From Chryseobacterium sp. OV279 (GTDB lineage Bacteria; Bacteroidota; Bacteroidia; Flavobacteriales; Weeksellaceae): a DNA stretch of 64,000 bases. Where the stretch lies: NCBI RefSeq assembly GCF_900128945.1, contig NZ_FQUD01000001.1, forward strand, positions 62,001 to 126,000, given 5' to 3'. The position numbers were made by a program, and so were the translations under genes. This document shows, piece by piece, positions 18,548 through 27,346 of the stretch. Below the pieces are notes generated by a model. It was not told the origin of the DNA, searched no databases, and saw nothing but the letters and a program-made list of their open reading frames with translations. Positions within the stretch are counted from its first letter, which is position 1. The number at the start of each line of letters is the position of its first letter.

Positions 18548-20488
18548 TTATTGCATCATGGTGTATATTTTTGCTAATATAAGGTCTTCCACATTATCTG
18601 CAGGAACTCCGCTTTGTCCGTAAATGAAAAAGCTTTCATATCCCTCGTAGTTGGGTCCCGCTTTTTTGATATGCCATTTTACAGGTAGATAACTGGATAC
18701 ATCATTGGAATATCCTAATACCGTTAATTTCATTGGATTGAAATGGCTGTATAGATCAATAGCATATTGAGAAACGGCTTCCCGGCTCAAAGCGATAATA
18801 TTCCAGTCACCAATCTTTAAAATTTGGATATAAACCGTTGCAGATTTAGCAAGTGTACCGGAAGTATACTGATGAATAATTCTGTTGGCCCATCTTACAT
18901 TTCTTTCAGAGGTCTGGTCGTATTTGCCTGTGTTGGCTTTTTTAATACTCACCGCCTTATTGAAGGTGAAATTAGTAAGCGGGATAGCAATAGAATCAAA
19001 TTTAACAGAAATTTCCCCGGTAACGGCTGATGATGATGCCGAAAATAAGTTACTGAAATCCTGAGTCAGTTTATTAGCCGTTTGATCCGGAGTGTCTGTT
19101 TTATATGGATTAATATCACCTGCGCATCCCTGCATAAGCTGTACATTGTTAATGTTCTTCAGTATACCGAGTTTATCTCTTGTAGCACCTACATAATTCG
19201 ATGAAATGGTAACGAAATCACGGGGCTGACTGTGCCATACGGGATGGGTGCTTGCACTCATGATAACACCATTCACAGTATTTGTATTGCTTTGTTTGGC
19301 CATTACCATAGTGATATTATTGTCTAAGTCTTTGTTAATATCTGCCCTGTTGTATCCAATATTGGTTTTGCCATTTACAAAACTTAAATCACTGTCCGTT
19401 TTATTGTTAATTGCATTTTGGGTGGCCGTTAAAACAGAATTTTTTACGATATCAAGGTATTTGGGATCAGGATTGCGGTAAAAGTCCTGAAGGCAGGAAT
19501 ACCCTTGAGACAGAGGCGCATAGTGAGTATGGGAGCAGTTGATTAAAATTGCATCTTCATTGATATTAAATGCATTTTTTATCTCAGTCTTTATTTTATG
19601 TGAAAAAGAATAATTGATGCCGCATAAATCCAGAGTAATAATAAGTGCTTTTTTTGAGTTTTTTTCAAAATAGGACGCATAGGCATAGATCGGGGTCTGG
19701 TTATGCTGGGCGTAATATAATTTATTCTTATTGGAGATTGCGTATAATTTATTATTAGTATAGGCAATATTTGATAAATACGTACCGTAAGTGGTACGGT
19801 TAGGCGTTCCGATTTTTGACCAGCTTTCGTCAGAAGATGAAATATTTCTTGTCCACAAATCATTGTCATATTTAGACAAAGCAATTAAGTTTGTTCCATC
19901 ATTGGTTAATGATCGTACAGCATTAGCTTTTCCGATATTTTTCCAGGGTATATTAAACGGGCTTGTATCTCTTACCCAAAGCGTATTGTTTTTCTTGGTT
20001 CCGTACAGTTTATTATTGAGGAAAGTAAGTCCGGTTGTTTCATAGGCCAGTCCGATATTAGTCCACGGACTGTCATTTTCATCTGCGTTTCTTGTCCACA
20101 GTTTATTGTATTTGTCTGTGCCATACAGTTTACCGTTTCCATAGGCCAGAGCCGTTACATAATATGCCGTTCCAATAGAAATCCAGTTGGGTGCACTGGC
20201 GTTGATGTCAGCCTGCCAAAGTTTGTTGTCACTTGTCGCCATATAGAACTTTGTATCAGAGGAACACATAGCAACAGCATTTTGTGCGATGCCTGTTTCC
20301 TGTAAACTGATACTGAACCTTCCCTGTTTGGGATCACCGAAGCCGGCGAGCGGAGATGACAGTATGGTAGCGTTTGGATTGATCGATTCTTTTGAAAATC
20401 CTACCAGATAGTTTTGTCCGGAGATGAAATTCTGAAGCAAAAACAGGGTGATAAAACCCGCAAAGATCTGCACTTTAGTTCTAGACAT
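18548..20488 (-). CDS. Neutral/alkaline ceramidase-like protein with an inserted tectonin-type beta-propeller
   Basis: This 646-aa protein has a signal peptide (1-24). Residues about 26-62 match the start of the neutral/alkaline ceramidase N-terminal domain (YLVGFSKESINPNATI, PLAGFGD). Residues about 66-262 are five repeats of about 40 residues with the pattern NKLWxRN...WxNIG...LYG, like a tectonin/TECPR propeller. The ceramidase domain then resumes at about 265 (IYAYASYFEKNSKKALIITLDLCGI) and runs to the end with NCSHTHYAPLS (His320 and His322, zinc-site type), GYNRADINKD, ASTHPVWHS, SSNYVGATRDKL and QGCAGDINPY. It is probably secreted. Substrate and activity are inferred from the fold only. 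The next gene starts two bases downstream, so the pair is an operon. Confidence 0.8.
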   Translation of the reverse strand: MSRTKVQIFAGFITLFLLQNFISGQNYLVGFSKESINPNATILSSPLAGFGDPKQGRFSISLQETGIAQNAVAMCSSDTKFYMATSDNKLWQADINASAPNWISIGTAYYVTALAYGNGKLYGTDKYNKLWTRNADENDSPWTNIGLAYETTGLTFLNNKLYGTKKNNTLWVRDTSPFNIPWKNIGKANAVRSLTNDGTNLIALSKYDNDLWTRNISSSDESWSKIGTPNRTTYGTYLSNIAYTNNKLYAISNKNKLYYAQHNQTPIYAYASYFEKNSKKALIITLDLCGINYSFSHKIKTEIKNAFNINEDAILINCSHTHYAPLSQGYSCLQDFYRNPDPKYLDIVKNSVLTATQNAINNKTDSDLSFVNGKTNIGYNRADINKDLDNNITMVMAKQSNTNTVNGVIMSASTHPVWHSQPRDFVTISSNYVGATRDKLGILKNINNVQLMQGCAGDINPYKTDTPDQTANKLTQDFSNLFSASSSAVTGEISVKFDSIAIPLTNFTFNKAVSIKKANTGKYDQTSERNVRWANRIIHQYTSGTLAKSATVYIQILKIGDWNIIALSREAVSQYAIDLYSHFNPMKLTVLGYSNDVSSYLPVKWHIKKAGPNYEGYESFFIYGQSGVPADNVEDLILAKIYTMMQ

Positions 20489-20490
20489 TG

Positions 20491-21261
20491 TTAATTCTCT
20501 TTTACAATTTTCTGTTCAAAAACTTCTTTATTTTCATAGGTTCCTTTAAGGAGATATACTCCTGCCGGCAGATCCGAAATATCAATAAAATTGACATCTG
20601 AGTAGGTTTTTAGCAACCTTTTATCCATACTGAATATCTGAAGAGAGGTAACGGTTTTTTCTATATTAAGCTCTCCTGATGTTGGATTAGGGTAAAATAA
20701 TGATTTGCTGTTTTCAGCTACCGGTTTTCCCTTAACCGATACATTGTCTATAAACCAGTTATTGCCATCATCATCTTTCTTTACAAATGCAATATAGATT
20801 TGCTTCTTGTCAAATTTCGAAATGTTGATTCTTTTCAGGCTGAAATTTTTGCCGAATGATGCATCAGTATAAGAAGCTACGGTTTGAAACTGATCACGAT
20901 CGAGTTGGGAATCTGTGGATATTTTGATCTCGTATTTTGTGGAATTGCCGATAAATGAGTTGTGTTGTGAAAATATTAGAAAATTTCCCTCATAGCCGGT
21001 TAAATCTATTTTAGGGCTGATCAGCCAGTCTTCATTTAATTCACCCGAATTCTCATATCTTACAAAGAAGCATTTGTCAGATCCATCTTTATTCAGACTT
21101 TCTAACTGCCAGTTATTAAAATCATCACCGGCATCATTTTTCCCTCTTAAAACAGCCCATTCTTCCGGAGCTTTTGAAAGGTCATGATTATTAAAATTAT
21201 CAGAAAACTGCCCGTAAAAGAACGAGCTGAAGAATAAAAGACCTGTAAAAATCAATTTCAT
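20491..21261 (-). CDS. Small T9SS type A secreted protein with choice-of-anchor J / cleaved-adhesin domain
   Basis: This 256-aa protein has a signal peptide (MKLIFTGLLFFSSFFYGQ), a carbohydrate-binding-like jelly-roll region at about 20-175 (NWQLESLNKDGSDKCFF, EDWLISPKIDLTGYEG, NWFIDNVSVKG), and a C-terminal T9SS type A sorting domain of about 70 residues (SLFYPNPTSGELNIEK, LQIFSMDKRLLKTY, ISDLPAGVYLLKG, KIVKEN). It lies upstream of and two bases from the ceramidase-like gene in the same operon. The sorting domain here, and its absence from the partner, suggest that this protein may be the surface-attached member of the pair. Confidence 0.85.
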   Translation of the reverse strand: MKLIFTGLLFFSSFFYGQFSDNFNNHDLSKAPEEWAVLRGKNDAGDDFNNWQLESLNKDGSDKCFFVRYENSGELNEDWLISPKIDLTGYEGNFLIFSQHNSFIGNSTKYEIKISTDSQLDRDQFQTVASYTDASFGKNFSLKRINISKFDKKQIYIAFVKKDDDGNNWFIDNVSVKGKPVAENSKSLFYPNPTSGELNIEKTVTSLQIFSMDKRLLKTYSDVNFIDISDLPAGVYLLKGTYENKEVFEQKIVKEN

Positions 21262-21306
21262 GAGTATTTTTTTCTAGATAACAGATTGATTTATAATTAA
21301 AAACAA

Positions 21307-21342
21307 GTCAAAAAGTGATCTTACGTAAAATCACTTTTTGAC
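21307..21342. terminator. Inverted repeat, possible terminator of the GT61 gene
   Basis: A perfect 13-base inverted repeat (gtcaaaaagtgat / atcactttttgac) with a ten-base loop lies between the stop of the GT61 gene (21524) and the start of the next operon (21261). It lacks a strong T-run, so it could also be a regulatory hairpin. Confidence 0.5.
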
Positions 21343-21523
21343 CCGGGAAATTTACATTATTTTTGAATACAACAGGAAAACAAATAAAGATTAATTCAAA
21401 TAAAAATATATATTTGTTTTTACTTCAAACAATTGAGATATAAACCAATACGTTTGAATTTATTTAATTTTCTTTCTGTTTTAATAGAATCGCGAATGGT
21501 GAGTTATTGTTTCAGGAAACAGA

Positions 21524-22771
21524 CTACGAATGATTTTGAATTTCTGTAGAAGGCAGATTGAATAACTGCTTCAGATATTTGTCAAAAATCTCAGGATCTA
21601 ACCTGTAATCTTCATGGAAGCCTTCGTAATCCTGCGGATAAATATAAAAATTAAGATCAAAATTCACTTCTTTGGCCAATGTAGAGAAAATAGCAAAATC
21701 TCCCCATACCGAACTGAACCAGCTGAGACCTTTGGCTCCTGATTTTGCAAACAGAACATTAGTCCAGGCCGCTCCGCTTGGTCCTATGATGTAATCAGCG
21801 TTGTTGACCATGTAGATCTGTTCATGGATATTGAGATCTTCAAAGAAAACTTCTTCAAATCCATATTTTTTTGCCGTTTCAAAGATTTCCTCATCGTTAT
21901 ATTTTCTATACTGGGATCTCCTTGAAATAAATATTTTTTTAACAGGCTCGATGCGGACTTTACTTAGGTCTAAATGATCGAAAGCCATTTTTCGGAGATA
22001 CTGCAGAGAAGATTTCGACAACTTGGCAAATCCAGCCTCATATTTTACACCCGGCATGATATTCGGGACCGCATAATTGGTACTGGTGATATGCCACAGC
22101 TTTTTAAACTGATAATAATTCTTTTCGTGGCTGAGGAATACAATTTTATAATCCTTAAGGAAAAACATCAGAAGATCTTTCAGATTTTCAACCTTCTGTA
22201 TATCCTGATCTATAATGATCAGTTTGTTCTTAGCATCCGGGATATACTGGAAAAACTCAACTTTGGACAGAATATCTACCAGAAAATGATAATAGTTGAA
22301 GGTGAAAGTTCCACCCAGGAAAATCGCTTCCTCGTCATAGTACACATTCTTATGATTTCTTACTTTCGCAAGCGTCATAGAGTGCTGTAATAGATTGTTG
22401 GTGTTGTATACATACGTAATCCTGTCGTCGTCATGCCATCTTTCGTAGAAGATGGTATCTTTTTTCAGATTTAAGAAATACGTGGAATTAGGGATACAGA
22501 GTACATCCTTAAGCGCGAGAATTTCTATAGCATTTTTAGGAGTTTTCACAGAAATCTGGGGAGCATCAAACGTTTTAGGCAAAAAAAGTTCTGCCTCCTG
22601 TTTTTCGCTAACCATTATTTTTTCTGTACAGTACTCAGAGGGGATAGAATCCAGCGGTAAAAAATCTGTTACAAGTCTTTTTGCCCTTCTGAAAAAAGCC
22701 TTGATATAATATTTTTTTCTAAGCGCTTTAAGCTGTTTTTCTAAATTTTCAATTTGTTCCGTTGCATTCAT
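21524..22771 (-). CDS. Glycosyltransferase family 61 (DUF563)
   Basis: This 415-aa protein has no membrane segment. The DUF563/GT61 signatures are clear: FLGGTFTFNYYHFLVDILSKVEFFQY (the conserved NYYHFLxD block), KKIFISRRSQYRKYNDEEIF, YGFEEVFFEDLNIHEQI and NADYIIGPSGAAWTNVLFAKSG near the C-terminus. GT61 enzymes transfer xylose, GlcNAc or related sugars; the sugar here cannot be read from sequence. It is the last gene of a likely minus-strand run 24998-24021-22837-21524 devoted to a surface glycan, separated by 65 bases from the GT4 gene upstream. Confidence 0.85.
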   Translation of the reverse strand: MNATEQIENLEKQLKALRKKYYIKAFFRRAKRLVTDFLPLDSIPSEYCTEKIMVSEKQEAELFLPKTFDAPQISVKTPKNAIEILALKDVLCIPNSTYFLNLKKDTIFYERWHDDDRITYVYNTNNLLQHSMTLAKVRNHKNVYYDEEAIFLGGTFTFNYYHFLVDILSKVEFFQYIPDAKNKLIIIDQDIQKVENLKDLLMFFLKDYKIVFLSHEKNYYQFKKLWHITSTNYAVPNIMPGVKYEAGFAKLSKSSLQYLRKMAFDHLDLSKVRIEPVKKIFISRRSQYRKYNDEEIFETAKKYGFEEVFFEDLNIHEQIYMVNNADYIIGPSGAAWTNVLFAKSGAKGLSWFSSVWGDFAIFSTLAKEVNFDLNFYIYPQDYEGFHEDYRLDPEIFDKYLKQLFNLPSTEIQNHS

Positions 22772-22836
22772 ACTCTAAAACTTAGGATGACCTAAGAAGT
22801 TCGGTCGTTATTTCCGGAGGTGTAGAATATTGTTTT

Positions 22837-24024
22837 CTATATCATCTCCTGGTAATAACGGATGGTTTCATCAACCATTTTATCAATGCCAAATCTGGTT
22901 TCTATTAATTTCCGGGCATTCAGTGATATCCTGTTTCTCAGATCATCGTCTTCAAAAATGAGACTTATCTTTTCATGGAAGGTTCCTTCCTCAGCAATAA
23001 GGCCGTTTACAGGCTCCTGTATGATCTCTTTAAACGAATCTATAGAAGAACATACAACAGGTTTTTGCATGGCCATTACTTCCAGCAAAGATAAGCTAAA
23101 ATTTTCACCTTTGGAGGGGAAGCACACCACCTCTGCTTTACTGATAAGCTGTACGATTTCAGGACCCGGTTTATTGCCATAAAAATGAATGGAATTCCGT
23201 GTTTCATTATCAGGAATATGCTCTGTGATATAGGCCGGATAATGATTGGGGTTTCCTATGAAATGAAGCGATGCTTCGGGATGATTTTTTTTAAGCTGAA
23301 TAAAAGAATTGATCAGAGTTTCCGCTCCTTTTTCAAAAGAGACGTTGCCCAAATAAAAGACGGATTTAGGAATAATTTCCGCATCTTCTTCAGGTTTGTA
23401 GAATTTTTCATCAATCCCGTTGTAGATCAGCTTAGGGTTTTTGATGTCAAATAAGTCTTTATTGATCGTCTCGTTGTATTTTGAGATCGTAATAATGTTT
23501 TTTGATTCTTTAAAAGCCGCTTTTTCACAGAAGATCCTTCCTTTATGAACTTTTTTGTAACCGAAATATTTCTCCAGGACAGACCAGGAGCCATGGCATC
23601 GGATCACATAAGGAATGGTTTTAGGGATAGAAAGTGCCAGACCGTCAAAGTCATGGGTTTCTGCAATATCGAAATGAAGATTGTTTTTTTTGATCCAGCC
23701 ACTTATGGTATCAGATATTATTTTTTTCTCTGATAAATAGGTTTTAAAATGAATCTGTTCAAAAGCTTTCACTTTTCCCGTAAAAGATCTTAGCAGTTCA
23801 AGGAGAGGATTAGCTTTGAAGATATCTTTCACAGAATGGATCTTTACGCCATCTTCTTCTATATCAAATGTGAATTTTGAGATCAGAAAAATATGAACGG
23901 AGATTCCCCTCTTAACAAGTTCTGCACATAAATTTTTATAAAAAACGCCTGTACCACCTACTTTAGGGGTGCGGGAAGATTGGTATTCCCGGGTGACAAT
24001 AAGTACATTTTTTATTTCTTTCAT
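22837..24024 (-). CDS. Glycosyltransferase family 4 (GT-B)
   Basis: This 395-aa protein shows the N-terminal GT-B glycine-rich loop (TREYQSSRTPKVGGTGVFYKNLC), a middle YNGIDEKFYKP block, then the C-terminal GT4 Rossmann half with GNVSFEKGAETLINSF, and the EX7E motif region CFPSKGENFSLSLLEVMAMQKPVVCSS. The start overlaps the stop of the upstream gene by four bases (ATGA), showing translational coupling. It likely adds one sugar to a cell-surface glycan precursor on the cytoplasmic side. Confidence 0.9.
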   Translation of the reverse strand: MKEIKNVLIVTREYQSSRTPKVGGTGVFYKNLCAELVKRGISVHIFLISKFTFDIEEDGVKIHSVKDIFKANPLLELLRSFTGKVKAFEQIHFKTYLSEKKIISDTISGWIKKNNLHFDIAETHDFDGLALSIPKTIPYVIRCHGSWSVLEKYFGYKKVHKGRIFCEKAAFKESKNIITISKYNETINKDLFDIKNPKLIYNGIDEKFYKPEEDAEIIPKSVFYLGNVSFEKGAETLINSFIQLKKNHPEASLHFIGNPNHYPAYITEHIPDNETRNSIHFYGNKPGPEIVQLISKAEVVCFPSKGENFSLSLLEVMAMQKPVVCSSIDSFKEIIQEPVNGLIAEEGTFHEKISLIFEDDDLRNRISLNARKLIETRFGIDKMVDETIRYYQEMI

Positions 24025-24998
24025 GAATTCAGTTTAAATACCGTGTTTACCCAATGGTCTAGCGTATACTTATAATAAACTTCATCAGGCAGTTTTTCGT
24101 ATGGCGTATTGAAAAATTCTTTTTTTACATTACGGAAATTCTTATCCAACACCAAAATATTATTGGGATTATAAAAATCATAAGTTTTAATGGTGGGATT
24201 ATCGGTGATCACCTTTTTCTCCAGAGCCATCGCTTCAAATATCCTGAAACTTAGTCCGGTTTGGTCCGCACGCATCAGATCAAGAATAACCTTGGTGTTT
24301 TTATAATAAGTCGGAAGAGCATGATGAGGTATTTTTTTTCTTCCGAATTTTAAAATTTCAATATTTTTTTTGTCAATGATCTGGTTCAGCTTATTTTTCC
24401 AGCCTTTCTTTCCAGCGATATACACCTCAAACTTAACCTTCATCGGGCAAAGCCTGTTGATCAGAAGATTGAGCGCAGAAAGTCTTTTCTGATCGTATGA
24501 CGTGATGTAGAACAGATCCAGTTTCGGACGCTGCTTGGATGCCGGAATGTGGTCGAGATAATTATAATTGGTGATTTTTTCGAAGCCGAAATTTTTCACA
24601 TCATTATCATCAAAAGAAAATATAGTATCAAAATAGTGCAGAAGGTGTGTCGCAGGGTTTCTGGCCATGCTGTCATAAAGGTAGGCTATGTTACGGTCTG
24701 CATATTCTCTGATCTTTTGGTGGATGCTTTCGTCAATAGCTTCAGGATTGATGACCAGAATCTGATCCTGTTTTCCAATTTTTTCCAGAGATTCAAGAAT
24801 GAAACTTTGTCTTTTGTAATATTTGGGGTTTTTGCCCAGAAAAATTTTGCTGAAAGTGTTTTTTATACGCTCACCAGTATTTTTATGGGTAAAGGCTCCG
24901 ATGTTGATATGGCACGCCTGAATGCCTCTATCACTCAGTTTTTCCACTATGTGTTCATCATAATGCCAGAAATCGAAGCTGATTAAACAAATTTTCAT
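24021..24998 (-). CDS. Glycosyltransferase (GT-B, CgeB-like)
   Basis: This 325-aa protein starts with a short beta strand and helix (MKICLISFDFWHYDEHIVEKL). It contains IAYLYDSMARNP, FSFDDNDVKNFG, the inter-domain PASKQRPKLDLFYITSYDQKR, and a C-terminal GT-B donor-binding half ending in the motif LDLMRADQTGLSFRIFEAMALEKKVITDN. This pattern fits CgeB-like/GT4-type transferases. It overlaps the following GT4 gene by four bases and has a candidate -7 box almost at its start codon. The sugar is not predictable. Confidence 0.8.
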   Translation of the reverse strand: MKICLISFDFWHYDEHIVEKLSDRGIQACHINIGAFTHKNTGERIKNTFSKIFLGKNPKYYKRQSFILESLEKIGKQDQILVINPEAIDESIHQKIREYADRNIAYLYDSMARNPATHLLHYFDTIFSFDDNDVKNFGFEKITNYNYLDHIPASKQRPKLDLFYITSYDQKRLSALNLLINRLCPMKVKFEVYIAGKKGWKNKLNQIIDKKNIEILKFGRKKIPHHALPTYYKNTKVILDLMRADQTGLSFRIFEAMALEKKVITDNPTIKTYDFYNPNNILVLDKNFRNVKKEFFNTPYEKLPDEVYYKYTLDHWVNTVFKLNS

Positions 24999-25002
24999 AC
25001 TG

Positions 25003-25039
25003 CAAAAATAAAAATTTCATATTTAAATTTATATTTTTG
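25003..25039. promoter_or_regulatory. Divergent pair of -7 promoter elements
   Basis: TATTTTTG occurs on the minus strand at 25003-25010, just before the ATG at 24998. The same word occurs on the plus strand at 25032-25039, before the plus-strand GT4 gene. The plus-strand box would start transcription near 25046, which favours the ATG at 25058 for that gene. The minus-strand transcript would be almost leaderless. Confidence 0.4.
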
Positions 25040-25057
25040 ATGCAAAGCCTGGCCATA

Positions 25058-26137
25058 ATGATAAAGAAAATTTTAATTGATGCTGAAAGATTGAAGTACC
25101 CGAAGTCGGGAATTGCCAACGTATGTGTTTCATTAATAAAGGGTCTGGACGAAAAAGACTCTGATTTCGAGTATACTTTTTATGGTCCAAAAAAAAATAT
25201 TCCGGACACGAAAAAAAAAATAAAAATAATCGACTGGAAGTTCTGGCAAAAGAAAATTTCTGTCAATACCGGATCTTTTTCACTTATTCATACAGCACAT
25301 CAGCTTTCTGACTATTTTCATACCATTAAAAGTGGACAAAAAAAGGTAGTTACGCTCCACGATCTTAATTTTCTGCACGATAACAGTTCCGAACAGAAAA
25401 TTGCTAAAACGACTAAGCTCGTTCAGAAAAACATCGGAAATGCGGATGCTGTGGTCTGCATCTCAGAATTTGTAAAAGAAGACTTTCTTAAAAACAGAAA
25501 ACTTTTTACACTAAAAAATTATGTGAAAGTAGAAGTGATCTACAACGGACTGATTTTTCCTGAAACCACAGACTTCAGTTCGGACAATAAATACAGTTTT
25601 ATCGGAAAAAAATACATTTTAAATATCGGCGTACTCTTCCCCAAGAAAAACCAGGAAGTTCTTTTGGATCTTATTTCAAAAAATGACAGGGAACTGGTGT
25701 TGGTCACTTCTTCGGCAAAATCTGCGTACAAAGAAAAATTTCTGGAAAAAATAAAAACATTAGGACTGGAAGATAGGGTACATATCTTGGAAAATGTAGA
25801 TAATAACGAAAAATATTTCCTTTTGCAGCATTGTGAATCATACTGTCACCCTTCATTGGCAGAAGGCTTCGGAATTCCACCTGTAGAAGCGATGTATTTT
25901 GGAAAACCGGTATTTTTAAGCAAACTGACGAGCCTTCCTGAAATAGGAGGGGATCTGGCTTTTTATTTTGATGATTTTTCCGCAGAACATATGCAGCATG
26001 TCTATGCTTCCGGAATGCAGACGTATGGCTCCAAAACAGACGAATATACCTCCCAGTTAAAGGAAAGAGCCCTAAAGTTTGGGTATCTGGAGATGGCCGG
26101 AGCGTATGAAAAACTCTACCATGGGCTTCTGAATTAA
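25058..26137 (+). CDS. Glycosyltransferase family 4 (GT1/mannosyltransferase-like)
   Basis: The product (about 359 aa from the chosen ATG, MIKKILIDAERLKYPKSGIANVC) is a GT-B enzyme. It shows HTAHQLSDYF, KKVVTLHDLNFLH, NADAVVCISEFVKEDFL, VIYNGL, LNIGVLFPKKNQEVLLDL, and the EX7E region SYCHPSLAEGFGIPPVEAMYFGKPVFLS followed by LPEIGGDLAFYFD. In-frame starts at 25037 (TTG) and 25040 (ATG) exist, but they lie at or inside a promoter -7 box, so 25058 is preferred. It converges on the deacetylase gene and the two stop codons overlap by four bases. Confidence 0.88.
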   Translation: MIKKILIDAERLKYPKSGIANVCVSLIKGLDEKDSDFEYTFYGPKKNIPDTKKKIKIIDWKFWQKKISVNTGSFSLIHTAHQLSDYFHTIKSGQKKVVTLHDLNFLHDNSSEQKIAKTTKLVQKNIGNADAVVCISEFVKEDFLKNRKLFTLKNYVKVEVIYNGLIFPETTDFSSDNKYSFIGKKYILNIGVLFPKKNQEVLLDLISKNDRELVLVTSSAKSAYKEKFLEKIKTLGLEDRVHILENVDNNEKYFLLQHCESYCHPSLAEGFGIPPVEAMYFGKPVFLSKLTSLPEIGGDLAFYFDDFSAEHMQHVYASGMQTYGSKTDEYTSQLKERALKFGYLEMAGAYEKLYHGLLN

Positions 26138-26877
26138 AGCTTGATCTTTCCGAGCCTTAATTTCCATTTAAAAATATCGAAGCTGTCGCCTCCTTTGATA
26201 TCGATTCTTTTGATCTCAAATTTATTCTTCCATGGGTAATAGGCGATATTGTTACCGATACGTACTGCCGAAGTGATTCCTGCTTTTTCGAGGATGGAAA
26301 AGAATTGTTTTTTCTGTTCACCTTTTTTAGGAAACTTACCGTAAGGGTAGGCGAGTACCTTCGTAAAAGGGATTTGCTTTTCCTCCAGGGTACGGATATT
26401 TTCCCGGATGTCTTCAGCTGCTTCCTCTAGGGAGATCTGTGAATAGTTTCGGTGAGTGTGGCTGTGCAATGCAATCTCTACATGTTCAGGATTAAGAGAT
26501 TTGATCTCATCAAACGTCATCATTTCGCGCTTTCTGTCTGCCTGATCATTAGACATAAGCCCGGTAGGGATAAAGATGGTGGCTTTCAGCTGATATTTTT
26601 CCAATAAAGGAACCAGATACTGAAGATTATTGAGATAGCCGTCGTCGAAGGTGAGAATAAGCTTATGCTTCAATGTTGTGCCTGTATTCAGATCATTAAA
26701 AAATAAGGTGTTGTAATGGCTTTTGATGTATCTGAACTGTTCTTCCAGATTTTCAGCTGACACGGTCAGACAATCTTTGCCGGAAATTTCTTTCTCCGGA
26801 AGGATTTTATGATACATGAGGATACGGACACTCTCCTCTTTTGAAAATCCAAGTGTCCTTTTTGCAAATCTGAGCAT
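26134..26877 (-). CDS. Polysaccharide deacetylase (NodB fold)
   Basis: The 247-aa protein carries the NodB homology motifs of carbohydrate esterase family 4: TFDDGYLNN (Asp78 and Asp79), the zinc-binding HSHTH (residues 138-142), and AYPYGKFPK. The N-terminus (MLRFAKRTLG...ILMYHKILPE) has the YHxI block typical of cell-surface glycan deacetylases and no obvious signal peptide. It lies inside the glycan-transferase cluster, so it probably removes acetyl groups from an N-acetylated sugar of that glycan. The convergent GT4 gene overlaps its stop codon. Confidence 0.88.
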   Translation of the reverse strand: MLRFAKRTLGFSKEESVRILMYHKILPEKEISGKDCLTVSAENLEEQFRYIKSHYNTLFFNDLNTGTTLKHKLILTFDDGYLNNLQYLVPLLEKYQLKATIFIPTGLMSNDQADRKREMMTFDEIKSLNPEHVEIALHSHTHRNYSQISLEEAAEDIRENIRTLEEKQIPFTKVLAYPYGKFPKKGEQKKQFFSILEKAGITSAVRIGNNIAYYPWKNKFEIKRIDIKGGDSFDIFKWKLRLGKIKL

Positions 26878-27284
26878 GGTTATATGAATTTTGAAAATCG
26901 CATGTTTTATGGAATTTATACCTATAAAAATTACCTACGATCCATATAATTCTATTGTTTTTATTTACTGACTAATTTATTACTTGAATAGTAGATGAGT
27001 CTACATAAACAGACATCTGTTACAATCTTCAAATTTAATTAATTATTAGATGCACTAGCTTAAAAATACATTAAAATAAGATGTAAACGACTGAGCAGTC
27101 GGATGACAAAGCTAAAAAAAGTAAGGCTGAATAAAGACTGTTAAAAGATAAACAGAGGGCATTCGACTATCTACAACCAATTACATTTTTAAAAAATGTA
27201 TCGAATGCTTGTCAGGTGTAAAATTTTGTGGATTAATATGGAAGGTGAAATGCATTTTGGAACTGAAGAAGGAATGATCAAAAA
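26878..27284. other. Non-coding stretch with a nested inverted repeat
   Basis: No convincing reading frame is seen here. The palindrome tacatttttaaaaaatgta at 27182-27200 is directly followed by tcgaatgc (27201-27208), which pairs with gcattcga at 27159-27166, so the RNA could fold into an outer eight-base stem holding an inner hairpin. The rest is AT-rich. It could be a leader or a small RNA; nothing here proves transcription. Confidence 0.35.
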
Positions 27285-27325
27285 AAACAGCCGGCTGCAA
27301 TGAGTGTAAGGCAGTCCGACTGTTT
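27285..27325 (-). terminator. Rho-independent terminator of the rocD-GT2 unit
   Basis: The arms aaacagccggctgc and gcagtccgactgttt pair with a few mismatches. On the minus strand the hairpin is followed by TTTTTTTT. It lies 22 bases past the stop of the GT2 gene at 27347. Confidence 0.75.
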
Positions 27326-27346
27326 ATATTTTTAATTCAAAAGATA

